Of a DNA stretch of 64,000 nt, positions 52,601 to 64,000 are shown in pieces (position 1 is the first letter of the stretch; each line of letters opens with the position of its first letter). The notes beneath the pieces are model-generated. The model had not been told where the DNA came from. It saw nothing but the letters and a program-made list of their open reading frames with translations, and did not search any database. The stretch covers positions 62,001 to 126,000 of the forward strand of contig JAUGWO010000115.1 of NCBI GenBank assembly GCA_049724395.1. Reading direction: 5' to 3'. This stretch comes from Spongospora subterranea f. sp. subterranea (lineage: Eukaryota > Endomyxa: Phytomyxea > Phytomyxea > Plasmodiophorida). A program made the translations under genes and the position numbers.

Positions 52601-53195
52601 GGCAAGGCATTTTCAGAAAGTTCAACAAGATTCAAGAAAATTGTCAGAAATTATCAAATCGGTACGTTGTGGTGAATGGCGATAATGTGATTGGTTTAGC
52701 CACTCAAGATAGCTTGTTAGGTTAACCTAGCGCAGCCACAACTGCAGCTCCAATATACGAAAATGAACATGTCCGGTTATCTAACACAATCTGTCAATCT
52801 GCAGTCAGTACTTTACGATGGGATCGTGTTGGCGAATTTACCTATTGCGAAAGATCCATGCTTTCCAGCAGATCCTCGTGAGAAGGTTGGCATGAATGGG
52901 CAACTCATGACTATATCTGATTCGGTTTATCCAAGTGGTTAGAAATGTACGCTCAAGCTCATGGACCTCTCAATACAAGCTCATCCAACTCAGCAACCAA
53001 GAAAGGGAAGTTGTCTGGTTCTTCATTTGGAGAATTAAGGTGTCGAGTTGGCGTTGTCGATATCACGGCTGACTCCGCCTTCAGCATTTTGGTTGATAAC
53101 AGCTTGTTCGGACCGTTTTCGCGTATCGCTGTGAGCGCTGAAGACGTGATTTTACCTATCCGGACGCTTTTTCCAATCAGAAAATTTTAATCTAT
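49666..53195 (+). CDS. Intron-rich gene, not recognised (exon model incomplete)
   Basis: A series of plus-strand open segments separated by short AT-rich gaps with GT-AG borders suggests one or two multi-exon genes. Convincing segments include GVSANQLIAKVVHATGPVGA (about 49,930), DEVIRTLHKRFIEDDSAIET then LYSAQELTALTDLLHFPSFD (about 50,425-50,570), SEVCYEVLEKTLNMFVTLPQ (about 50,680), MIERVMDESRASVISMAFNN (about 51,054), FYVMDSSSLTSSNAYKTMAM, DGLIDRIVAVRNFLHSQADD (about 51,530), DGWYSYVLSYYEYLVPDPHR (about 52,160) and VMPVYIYKIECWEGLESSDG (about 52,430). The product would be a large soluble helical protein. A block of about 45 bases around EEAIEGRRV / QEAIEGRRV occurs twice (49,868 and 50,099). 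No domain was recognised; start and end are guesses. Confidence 0.4.
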
Positions 53196-53594
53196 CAATG
53201 CCACTATAACGAACCTTTTAATTTCGGCTAACTGTCTCAGAATTTGCCATTATAATATAGGTAGTACTGTAGAATTGTTATGCTTCAGCTAGCACATCTC
53301 TACCTCAACGTTAGCATCTATAACATCTCGATCGTAGTGATTTTAGTTACTGCTCCGCTTGCCGAATTTCAAAGTGTTTTTATTGACTATGTCTTGAGTA
53401 CACGCCCCTCAGCTCGCCCGTGCAGGTTCCTTTCTACAGTCCAATTGTCATGGATCGATCTTGTCGGGTACCAGGCCACAAAATGGTTCACAAAACCCTT
53501 GTCATGCTGTCACAATCGCCTAGGTTAACTTTGTTCTGCAAGCACTACCGACCGTACCAAAAAAGAAATCATCAGACAATTGGGAGCCGCCGTT
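53196..53594. other. Upstream region of the giant receptor-like gene, no gene seen
   Basis: Short open frames only; AT-rich. The signal-peptide exon of the next gene starts at 53,595. Confidence 0.5.
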
Positions 53595-56500
53595 ATGGCG
53601 ATGGGACTGCCAAATGGCTCTGGTTTGACTTTGATATTTGTCCTACTTTCCTCATGTGTGCTGTCGCAAACGCCTTCAGTGACTACAAAAGCGGTATGGT
53701 CATCCATACTCGTCAAATGGATGATGACATGTCAGTTTAGGCGGTAACAACAACGTACATGGCGACAACGCAAGCGGTAACAACACACCCGGTGACAACG
53801 CCAGCGGTAACAACACACCCGGTGACAACTCAAGCGGTAACAACACACCCGGTGACAACGCAAGCGGCGGTGACAACGCCAGCGGTAACAACACACCCGG
53901 TGACAACTCAAGCGGTAACAACACACCCGGTGACAACGCAAGCGGTAACAACACACCCGGTGACAACGCAAGCGGTAACAACACACCCGGGTGACAACGC
54001 CAGCGGTAACAACACACCCGGTGACAACTCAAGCGGTAACAACACACCCGGTGACAACTCAAGCGGTAACAACACACCCGGTGACAACGCAAGCGGTAAC
54101 AACACACCCGGTGACAACGCCAGCGGTAACAACACACCCGGTGACAACGCCAGCGGTAACAACACACCCGGTGACAACGCAAGCGGTAACAACAATCACA
54201 GCTACTACGCAAGCTGCCACGAGCCAGATAGTAACTACTTCGTCAGGGCCAAGCCCAGGCGATTACTGGTCAAGCAAATTTGACAACTACTTTGATGGCG
54301 CTGACTTGATGAACAGGCACTCGATCTTGATGGCATCAGGCGATAGTCCCCCAGCAGCAACCGACATTCAAGTTTATACTGTACCCGGAAGGCATGTGGC
54401 ACCGTTTGGCGTCTCCTACTATTCAAGCAATCAATACCTTGGGTTTGTCCTGTCCGGTGATGACGACTACATTGGCATTGATATAGCGTTCGACACTAAT
54501 GTATCTATTCAAGACACGAGCTTTTGTGATGCTGATTACTTCTCGGTTGTATATGTGGAGGATAACCCTCAATGTTCATCGCAAGGTACATGGGTGACAA
54601 ACGGATACGCTAATCACCTTTGTGGAGAAGGTGGAGCTTCTGTACATGATCAAAATGGGGTTTTCAGCACCACTGATCTATCAGCCAATATGATCCGAAC
54701 ATATGCTCATGACGTCATGATCATATTTCGTTCCGATTATTATAGCGAAAGATCAGGGTTCTCCTTTACGTGGACAACCTTCAATGATTCGATGACGCCA
54801 ACCTGTGCGAAAGGTGCTCTGCAAGCGAGAACAACTACACAACAGGGGAACAATGGCGGATCTCAGATTACCTATGATGGAGTTGACCAGCCCCCTGATC
54901 CAATTCAGACTTTCACCGCCTTATCCGGCTCAATCACCCACTTCAATTATGCAAACAGTGAATCACTAACATGGCGTTTGACCATTCCACAGAACACTCC
55001 TTTCGAACATCCAACGCTCAAGATAATATTCAACTCGACCTTTGATGTAGAGGCGTCTTCAACATGCTCTTACGATTACGTGCGACTTTTAACATTGAAA
55101 AAGTGCATTAATCCGGACGATGGATCAGTGTTGGTGCAAAAATGGAGCGCGCTTTCGCCAGCTCTCTGTGGCCAAAGCGACACCATGCACTCGCCCTCAG
55201 CAGAGATCGATCTAGCAGATCGAGTATGGACATCGACAGACGGCAATGATGTTGATCTCTATTTCCATTCGGATTCCAGTGTGACTAAAGGTGGATTTTC
55301 GGTCTATTGGGAAGTCGTCGGAATGGAATCGAATCCGTGCGACGCACAAGGATCTGAATCCGATCCCAATCAAGGCGGATCATCGCCGCAATCATCCCCA
55401 GGTTGCCGTCAATTAACCCAGACCGAATACAATTTCCTAACCCAGCAATACGCTTATGGTACGAGCGGGTTCACTGTCTCATCGCCATCCCATTGGGGGT
55501 CTTTCCAGAACTGGTGGTCCATTCGCCAATCATATTCAGGATATATCGGTAAAGTGTCAATCTCATTACTGGATCTGGGAATGGGGACAGGAGGTTCAGA
55601 CGGCTGCCTTCCAGGGCAATATCTGCAGATTGGCTATCTGGACTCAACCAGTAATTACTGCCCTGTCGCCACCCTTTGCGGTTCAACCGTATCCACAGGC
55701 GGATCGTATATCGACCAGACCGGGGCACAGTACTGGACGACACAATCGTGGCAAATGGCGTCGGATACGGTCATCATCAAGTGGATCAGCGACAGCTATT
55801 ACACGGCCGGGTTATCGGTGGAGGTGTCGTTTGAGGAAGTGGAGACCTATCCGACCGGACACAATCTCAAGGCTCTAACGGCGACGTCAATGCAGATTGA
55901 CATCGCCCACGACTTCACCATCTCCTCGGTGCCGACCCTGTTCTCGCCATCGTCGCAACTGGCCTGGATATTGACGGCCCCAACCCAATACTCGTCCAAT
56001 GCCGTTTTCCGTTTGAGGATCCAGTCGATGTACACAGATACGAGTTATGGGTCATGGAGCGGTGGCTATATGTATCAGGAATGTCTCTCGTCCTTCAGCA
56101 CCATCCACGTTTACCAGTTCAAGGCGTCCAGCACTCAATGGCAGAACGACTATCGTCTGTGTGGACAGCCGTCGAACTCCACACCGTATTATGATGGATT
56201 TGGATTATCGCACGTCCTTAACGAGGAACACCTCAGCGATCTAAACTCCCCCGCCTTCATGATCGTCTACCAACAAAGCGGGTACTCCTCGACGCCGCCC
56301 GTGTTCAAAGCCACTCTGGATATCGTTCTCCCATCGATCACGGCCATCCAGAACGTATCGACGCCGATATTCGCTCCAATCGGGGTCTCCACCACAATCG
56401 ACATGTCGACGTTCCAGTCGTATTTCACCGATTGCCCCAATTGTTTCGACCCGATCCCAACTTGGGCCGTTCAGCGCCTGAACCGATCTGCCGTCCCATC

Positions 56501-59500
56501 GTACATGACCGCCGCAATCGGGAAGACCAACACGTATTCGTTGACGATAAACCCGCCCAATAATCTCATGCCGACCAGTTTCAAGATCCGCATCATCGCC
56601 ACGAACAAGTTCGGGCTATCGGATTGGATCGCGGCCGATGTCAATCTGATCAAGCTGGACGGTGCCGATGCGACATCGGTGATGACCTGCGTCACATCCG
56701 AGTTGTATATCCCTGCATCACAAACAGGAACACCACCACCTCTTGATTGTCAGTTCATTCCACGACGAGCGAACAACCCTGTTCTGGTCGATATCAGCGC
56801 ATTACAGCTGTCGGTGACCGGTTCTGGGTATATCGATCAGGCTGTTGGATCACATGGGGTATGATCGGGTCTAGACGGTCAGGATCTGCTAATCAACCGA
56901 TTGTGTGTGTGTGTGTGTGTGTGTTTGCAGCTGTATGGTAATTCGGCCACATTCCATTATATTGGGGTCCAGACCGGAGGGGTCGGCAAGATAACAGAGT
57001 CGACAACTAACGCCACATTCACCATCACGATGTATAAAGAACCCGACGCCGCCTCGACAACTCTAACATGTTCGCCCCTTATTCTCCAACCGAATCAGGT
57101 CCGTTCATTATTCCCATATTCCCCTTGTTCCTTCCTCCAATGACCATCAACCGTTTAGCCATTCAATTGTACAATTGTCACCAAGAACAAACAGACCGTA
57201 TCGTTCAAGAGCCGATTCGGTCCCCCTGGCCAGATTGCATTCTTCAACTTGTCCGTTTCGGTAGGGGTGAAGTTTCGCGTTCAATTTCTACGATTGAGCT
57301 GAACGGCTGTTGTCAGCCATCTCGTCCATTTCATGCCGGACCAGTTACCCCAACGATCGGATCAGCGTTCTCCCAACGCATCACGTCCGGTTTCGCACAG
57401 ATCGGTCAATACGCGATTCGCGCCCGTTATGTCAACGACCAGAACGGGGGATGGGAATCGGCTGATTCAGCGACGGTCAACGTGATTGGGGTCCCCGATG
57501 CCTCGTCGCGCTTCCTGTGCTACGATTCGGCGGAATCGCCCCGAACGTCGTTGAACCTCCTTTCTGGGAGTAAATCCCTGAAATGTGAAGTGACTCCTAG
57601 ACATCTTGGGTCGTCCATTCCAGCATTATCGTCGTATTTCAGATTTCAGACGTCCCCCGCCAGACAGAGCGCCATCGTGTTCGGGAATTTCTCGTCGACG
57701 GTCGGGTTGGTGATTCCGTTCCAGATCAACGCCACGGCGATCGTGAATACGACCTCGATCGCGATCGACATGTATGTGAATAATGTGAAATGGACCGCCC
57801 CCGCCTTCCAGCTGCAGATCGTCCCGGCGCCATCCAAGACCGTGCTCACGTGCGATAATAAGGTGCTGAAGAACCGCACCATCGCCTGCACCATCGCCGT
57901 CACCAAACCAACGTTGGGATCGGCGTTCACGATCACGAAGGACAGTAAACAGGGGCTGTTGACACCGTTATTGACCGAACGTGGCGATGGTCTGTACAAT
58001 CAGTCGCTGAAGTTCAAGTTCTCATTTCTGCCAATGGATATCGTATCGGCAATGGTTCAGCTATCGGATGGGTTCAGTAAGTTCACGACCTATATCTACG
58101 CCGTTCCCACCAACGCCTCGACCGTATCCTGTTCTAATAACGGGTCAGAACAGAACCGCATTTGGTCAATCGGCTCCCTGATAGCGTTTGTTGATCAGGA
58201 TTGTTATCCGCGGTGGAAGTTTAGATTGCACGATCGCTCCTAGGATAATGGTCGGTTCCGCTCCTAAACCAGTCTACGCCAGCCCGGGCGCGTTCACAGT
58301 GAAATCATCTGGCGGGACGGTGGCGATGGCCAGCGATTCACCTGGCACAATCGCCGTCACCAAGTTCACCATCAATTTCGTGGCCTCTGTGTCCGGTTCA
58401 GGCGGTGGTCTCATACCGATCACCACAACCGGCCCGATCACAATATCGGTTGGGTTCCCCGATTCGCCATCGACACCACCGATCAAGACCGTCATCACCG
58501 TTGTCGATAATCCAACTCTGTTCTCGATCGTGACGTGTTCTCAGACCACCAACGCCCCAGCGTTATCTCCCGTTCTTTGTTCGATCGCGCCCCAGAACTC
58601 GGCCCAGGTCCCGGTCTTCGCGGCGGCGTCGTCCTTCTCGCCGTATGTCGATCTGGACCCGGTCTCGTTGGACAACACGTCGCTGGCGTCGATCAGCGAT
58701 GTGACCCCGTTCGCTGGCAATATCGTTTACTTCACGGTGACACCGTTGAGGGCGTGGCAAACCATCACGGTTCGTACCGTTCTGGGAACAATACCGGTCA
58801 CGATCCAGACGATTGGCCAATCGACATCATCATCATGGAGTGGAACCGATTCGTCCGATGCCCAATTATCGGTATTGGGTCGGGATTCGTCATCGGATAC
58901 GGCAACGGTCCCCGCGTTCCTCTATCCGGTTCTGGCCAAATCCAGTATTGTGTCGATGTCGTGCTCGTCCCGGTCAGTAGTCGATATATCAGTGCGGCTC
59001 TAATGTAAATGGCGCCATTCATGATCTCTCATCTGTATCAGGTTCTGTGCTGTTGTCACATCCGGTGGCGCATTGACCACATTCGGTCCCTATTCAATCA
59101 ACGACCCCAGTTCCAAAGTCTATCTGGGTCGCGATATCGGCTCCTCAATGCCGACCAGCCCCAATCTCGTCCAAGGAATGTTCTTCAGGTCGGTTGGGAT
59201 TCTCGGATACGTGGTCGATGACGAATCCGACCTGAGCACATTCGCGTTGACCACATCGGGTAAGTTATACAACTGGGGAAAAGACACAGATTACAATAAC
59301 ATATATCCTCCAACACTGGAAACCAAATCATCATCTCTGAAATGCGGCACCAAATCCGCTTCCGTTGTAGCCATTAGTAATTCTGCTCCTGTAAGAACAT
59401 TCATTGGCTCATATCCCTTGTCGTCCGCTTTTGTCGGTTGTGGTGTGTTGTTTATCGCGTTTGTTGAGAGACTGATATGGCGATATTCTGACGATATTGT

Positions 59501-62500
59501 GGTGTCTGTGTGTGTTGAACAGGTGTTTATATTCGCCACAGCCTGTGAGGTCTATACGAAATCGGTATCGGATATGGTGCCGGTCGGGCGTCCTGGCAAC
59601 GCCCTCGAATTCCAGAAGGTGACGATCCCGCTGTCGGATCTGGGTCTGGGCGTGACGACCTTATTGGCCACGTCGACCTATTCGATAATGGTGTTCGGTG
59701 GCGTATCTGTCTACTCATTCGGTGATGGATTATCTGCCACCGAAATGCCATCCAGTAATCAGGATACCAGCGCCTATCCCATTCCCCAATCCGTCCTCAA
59801 ATCCAGTAAAATCGCCGATATTCAAGGTCGGTTCCCTGATCTTCGAACGCCATTCGCTGTCTGTTCCACCGTCGCTCGTGATCTAATGTCGTTCTTGCGC
59901 TGAAGGTAATTCCAAGATCGTGTTGCTGTTGACCACCGATGGCCGTCTATCCTCGCTGGACCTGTCGTTCAAAGACTCGCCAGGGCAATGGACCCCCGTC
60001 GATTTCACTCAGCTGGCGCTGGACGACAGTGTCGTGGTGCAATCGATCTCGCTAGCGCCATATGCCAATGGGTATCAGAGTGGGGGTGTTGCCCTGGCCG
60101 GTCTGACCAACGGCCGTATATTATCGTGGGACCCGACCAATGGCGATCCACAATACGTGACCGGCGGCACCACCCTTGGCTATTCGACCAACTTCCTCTA
60201 CAGCTCCGTCTACAACAAGTTCGTGTCGGGCGATCCGGCCACCGTCCTCCTCAGTAATTCCTACACCGATGTCGGATGTGGCCAGTCGTCCCGCCAATGC
60301 GGATCGTTGGAGTTGGCGTTAAGTCAGTTCACCAAAGACGGTGCGACGATCCTGTTGGCCCCTGGGGTCTATAACGTCACCGCATCGTCTGGAATAACGA
60401 TTTCGGCCAATGATATCCGGATTCAGTCGACGACGAAGGACCCTAATCAGGTCTCCATTGTCTGCACCACCAAGACCGGCTCGTGCATATCGGCAACGGG
60501 ATCGTTCTTCGCCATGCGAGGGATCACGATGAGGGGTGCCAATGTCAACGGCACCGGTGGTGTTATATCGGTATCGGGCAGGACATACGCCTCCTTCACC
60601 GACATGAAGTTTCAGGATAATCGCGCTAATGAAGGCGGTGCGATATATGTTCAATCCGGATCAGCCACGGTTTCCATCAATCGCTGCACGTTCACACGAA
60701 ACACGGCCAATCGTAGCGGTGGTGCGATGTCGATTGCCAAAGGCGCCAAGGTTCAGATCACATCCAGCGTGTTCAGCTCCAATTCAGCTGCCCAAGATGG
60801 TGGCGCCTTATTGATCACAACGGCAACCGTTAACGCCATATCGTCCAATTTCACATCCAATTCAGCGACGGGATCAGGAGGAGCTATCTCGCTCATGACC
60901 ACGTCAACGTTCACGGGGACGTCAATTCAGGTGAAGAAGAACGGTGCCGGTGCCAATGGTGGCGCTATGCATGTTGTGGAATCCGACGCCAATATCTACT
61001 CGTCGACGATCACGTCGAACACGGCGAAGGCGATCGGAGGAGTGTTCAATATCCAGTTCGGCGGGCTGTCGGTGGTGTCGTCAACGGTGAATAAGAACCA
61101 GGCGGGGACGTTAGGTGGTGTCGTCTATTGTATCACTGGACGACCTGTCAAGTTGACATCGTCGACGTTGAACCTGAACATGGCGTCGTCGGGTGGTGGT
61201 GTGATATTCTCCACATTCTGTTCCACGACCGTCACCGATTCCCAAATACAATTCAATAACGCCCCGATGGGCGGCGCTGCACTGATCGGGTCGGTCCCCT
61301 GTCGGTTGTCGTATTATCCCCCCGATTGCTGAACGAGTGTGTCCAGTGCCGAGGCGATATCGACCTTCACTCGCACCGTCTTCCTGGGTAATAACGCGAC
61401 CGACGTGCTGGACGGCGGCGGTGGCGCCATCTCCTTCCGTGGATCGACCGCCATCGCCATCGCCAACTGCTCATTCGTCGCCAACGTCGCCCAACGTCGC
61501 GGTGGCGCTCTTGAGTTCCAGGGCAGCAAGTTCACGTTCTCGTTCCAGAATCTGGACGCGACCCGTAATTCAGCCCCATCTGGTGGTGTCTGGTATTTCG
61601 ACCTGATGCCGCCACCGAAATCGGGCTGGATATCGACCATCGGGAACACAGCCAAACACGGTCCAATATGGGCGTCGAGAGCCCAAAGTCTATATTGGGA
61701 GGTGCGTTTATCGCCATCATATCAGCCATCGTCCGACGTCAATTTCCACTATCCGATCGGGGTGTCGTTGAGGGATTATTACCAGCAGATCGTGGCCGTT
61801 GATAATTCGACAACGGTGACGATGGCCGGTGCCGATGGCGCCACGAACATCATCGGGAAAGCGGATGGTATTCTGAAGGAGGGTGTCTATATCTGGTCGA
61901 ACGGGAGTGTCGGCGCCGCTCGTGGCCCGAATTCCCCGAGCAATATCACGGTGTCGTCGTTCGTCACCGACGTTGGTCTGTTGCAGACTGGTCGATTGGG
62001 GTTCGTGTTCCGGGAATGTCATCAAGGGGAGTTTATCGATAACCATATTCGCTGTACGACATGTAATCCTGGATCATATAGTCTTCATAATGTAAGAGCC
62101 CCATCGCCATCACCATTGCCCCTTCCTGTTTTCGAATCCGCTAACTCAATTGCCATATCACACTCCAACCCCCGATCATCGCCCCCGAATCAATCGATCG
62201 TCCCATTGACAGTGATTGTGTTCTGTAGTCGTCATCAATCTGCTCGTTATGTCCTCGTGGAATGTATCAAGACGGCAATGGCCAGACCGGGTGTAAACCA
62301 TGCGCCCCTGGTAATTACAGTTCGGTCCCTGGAATGTCTGATTGCACCCCGGCCGCTCCAGGGTTCTATCAGCCCCTATCGCAACAGGCCGACGCCCTTC
62401 CATGTTGGACCAACACGGTCTCAAACGACACCCTCATATCCCAACTCACATGTTATTGTAAAAAGGAGTATATTCGTGATGATAATCCCGATTATGGTAC

Positions 62501-64000
62501 GATCCCCACCTCATTATCATCGCCATCTTCCCCTTCACAACCATCACCATCTTCCCCTTCACAACCATCACCATCTCGTCATTTGTTTGTTGAACGTGCT
62601 GTTTGTTATCAATTCATTGACAATGTGCTGCCCCTTGAACAGACCCGGCCGGGGCGAAATCGGCCGAGAACCAGCCGTATCTGTGTCTGCCGTGTCCGAT
62701 CGGTGGCGATTGTGACACAATCTCTGGGAAGTCGTTCGAGACGGTTCTGGCCAAGGACACATATCAGGCTGAAGTTAGCGGCCTGAATCGCAGCTTTATC
62801 CCATGTCTGAACCCAGATCAATGTGTCTATGGTCTCCCATATGGGCAATGTAAATTGGGTAATGTCGATATCGCCATGTCCCTCGGGATCGTTTCCTGAA
62901 CAATGACCGACCGACCCTGTGGTCAACAGAGGCGTTCACCGGTCATCTCTGCACAACCTGTACAGCAGGATACGGGCGCAATGGCGAGTTTGGCTGCAAT
63001 AAATGCCCATCGCCCGAGGCGAATCGCCTTTATCTGACGGCGGCGGTATTTGTCGGGGTGTTCCTGATCGCGTTCATGGTGGTGTCAGCGATGCAAGCGT
63101 CATCACAACCTAAGGCGGTCCACAGTATTCTCATCAAGATCATCATGAGCAGTATTCAGGTGCGGTCCATATCTTCGCCACTATTCGTTCGATCTCTCTG
63201 ACACACGTTCGTGTCGATTCAAAGTTTAACTCGTTGGCGTTGTCGTTCGACTATCAATGGCCATCTCAGATCAGCAGTGGTCTTCAAACCCAGAAAACGG
63301 TCAGAGCTCCTTGTTCACAGTATCAAAACGTTTGTGGATTTTTGATTGGCGTTTTGTTGGTGCGATTAGATGACATCGGTTGGGCAATCGATCTTATCCG
63401 TTGACTGTTTCATGTCGACCGAATCCCAAACCAGCCCGTTCTACATTCAATCGCTGCTGTTCATGCTGTTGCCGGTCATGATCGCGGTCGGGCCTCTTCT
63501 CGTCATCACCCCGTTCTACTTTTACAATCGCCTCGTCCGCCATTCCCAACGTACTCAACGACAAGTCTCATCCAGTCGCAAACCGATCTAAATGTTGTTG
63601 CAGACGCGTGGACAGACGCCAAAGATCAGTACATCACCAGTGTTGTTGTCGGCCTGTTCGTCGTTCATCCGAACATCGTCCAGCAATCGATGAAGCTATT
63701 CAATTGCAAGAGTCTGGCGTCACAACCTGGACATCTCTATCTTGTGGCCGATCTACGCCAACAGTGTTGGGCACCCAGAACACACCAAATGGGCCATGCT
63801 CGTTGGTCTGCCAAGTCGGGAACATTGTTGATATCGCCCGGGTTTCCGTTGAGTTCTTACGATGATGGTTTTGACTTGTAGTGGTGATCGCCTATGTTGT
63901 TGGTATTCCTGTCGCCGCCCTGATCCTACTGCGGTTGAACCGATCGCAATTAGACACGGTCAAGATGAAGATGCGATGTGAGTAGCAGAACACAGATGAA
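53595..64000 (+). CDS. Giant secreted/membrane receptor-like protein: mucin repeat, CUB-type, Ig-like, RCC1-like, Pmp beta-helix, ephrin-receptor-like, TM (3' end outside window)
   Basis: Exon 1 (53,595-53,693) gives MAMGLPNGSGLTLIFVLLSS and CVLSQTPS, a signal peptide, and joins in phase over a 47-base intron to a Thr-rich repeat (to about 54,200). CUB-type domains follow from 54,250 (SGFSFTWTTF, KGGFSVYWEV, TAGLSVEVSFEEV). After an intron at 56,859-56,930 come several Ig-like repeats of about 110 residues, each near a TC-xx-L-x-C-x-I/V-x-P core (to about 58,990). RCC1-like blades follow (TTSGKLYNWGKD, about 59,255), then a Pmp parallel beta-helix with many GGAI/GGAM and FxxN pairs (60,300-61,560), Cys-rich ephrin-receptor-like modules (CNPGSYSLHN; CKPCAPGNYSSVPGMSDC; CTAGYGRNGEFGC) and hydrophobic segments (YLTAAVFVGVFLIAFMVVSA at about 63,035; IQSLLFMLLPVMIAVGPLLV at about 63,450; IAYVVGIPVAALILL at about 63,890). 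A GTGAGT donor near 63,977 shows that it continues. Likely a surface adhesion or sensor protein. At least ten introns; frame slips inside the Thr repeat. Confidence 0.8.
53741..54205 (+). repeat. 30-base mucin-type repeat in the receptor-like gene
   Basis: About 15 units of 30 bases encode VTTQAVTTHP or VTTPAVTTHP, dense in Thr and fit for O-glycosylation. One unit near 53,880 is shortened. Near 53,985-53,990 one unit reads CACCCGGGTGAC where others read CACCCGGTGAC, shifting the frame by one: the signal-peptide exon is in frame with the left half and the CUB domains with the right half. Confidence 0.9.
56859..56930 (+). other. Intron with a (GT)n microsatellite
   Basis: GTATGATCGG to TTTGCAG, 72 bases, joining VGSHG to LYGNSATFHYIG in phase. 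The 3' half is a run of about eleven GT (56,902-56,924), which doubles as part of the pyrimidine-poor acceptor region. Confidence 0.85.

Noticed and set aside
53700-54212. Antisense frame of 170 codons (CCYRLRCHRV type) over the mucin repeat
   Set aside because: It follows the 30-base repeat on the wrong strand; the plus strand has the signal peptide and matching splice.
1-64000. Bacterial or organellar DNA, tRNA or rRNA genes
   Set aside because: Many GT-AG introns, eukaryotic protein families and retroelements; no tRNA cloverleaf or rRNA sequence was noticed by eye, though a dedicated scan was not possible.

Overview
The window is eukaryotic nuclear DNA, most likely from a flagellated, non-opisthokont protist. 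The main evidence is a fused DHFR-thymidylate synthase gene, an arrangement typical of bikonts rather than animals, fungi or amoebozoans. Other evidence is many short GT-AG introns (about 45-100 nt), two probable basal-body/centrosome proteins (FOP-like and BBOF1-like), and a giant CUB/Pmp-repeat/ephrin-receptor-like membrane protein of a kind known from protists. No rRNA, tRNA, CRISPR array or operon structure was seen. The species cannot be named from the sequence alone.

Layout. A relic MULE transposase occupies 1-1,310. A large inverted duplication frames the centre of the window: the left arm is about 1,395-9,265 and the right arm about 34,495-47,728, in opposite orientation. Each arm carries the same cargo: an unrecognised intron-containing gene, a secreted protein built of 208-residue repeats, a second small conserved gene, and Copia-type retroelement fossils. 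The right arm is longer because two elements inserted into it after the duplication: a short-LTR Gypsy-type element (37,944-41,880, 5-bp target duplication CAAAG) and a non-autonomous MULE (44,596-46,090, ~340-bp terminal inverted repeats, 9-bp target duplication CACTCTACT). The left arm keeps the empty site for both. A third, single-unit member of the secreted family lies in the spacer at 31,964-33,154.

The 25-kb spacer holds ordinary single-copy genes: a BBOF1-like coiled-coil protein (+), mitochondrial Era GTPase (-), FOP-like LisH protein (+), a small two-TM protein (-), an alpha/beta-hydrolase-fold protein (-), a REEP/HVA22 ER-shaping protein (+), DHFR-TS (-) and a phosducin-like protein (-). 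Between them lie several local inverted repeats, a decayed mariner transposase and small tandem duplications.

The right side starts with a 57-bp minisatellite (about 34 units, 47,728-49,665) abutting the right arm. It is followed by an intron-rich gene that I do not recognise (about 49.8-53.2 kb), then by a giant secreted/membrane receptor-like gene from 53,595 past the window edge: signal peptide, mucin-like threonine repeats, CUB-type domains, Ig-like repeats, RCC1-like blades, a Pmp beta-helix, Cys-rich ephrin-receptor-like modules and membrane segments.

The best candidate for an undescribed system is the secreted 208-residue-repeat protein family. It has three local members with different repeat numbers, is carried on a duplicating, transposon-rich inverted segment, and resembles no family I know. 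One-base frame slips in several genes, mostly in short homopolymers, could be sequencing errors and should be kept in mind.
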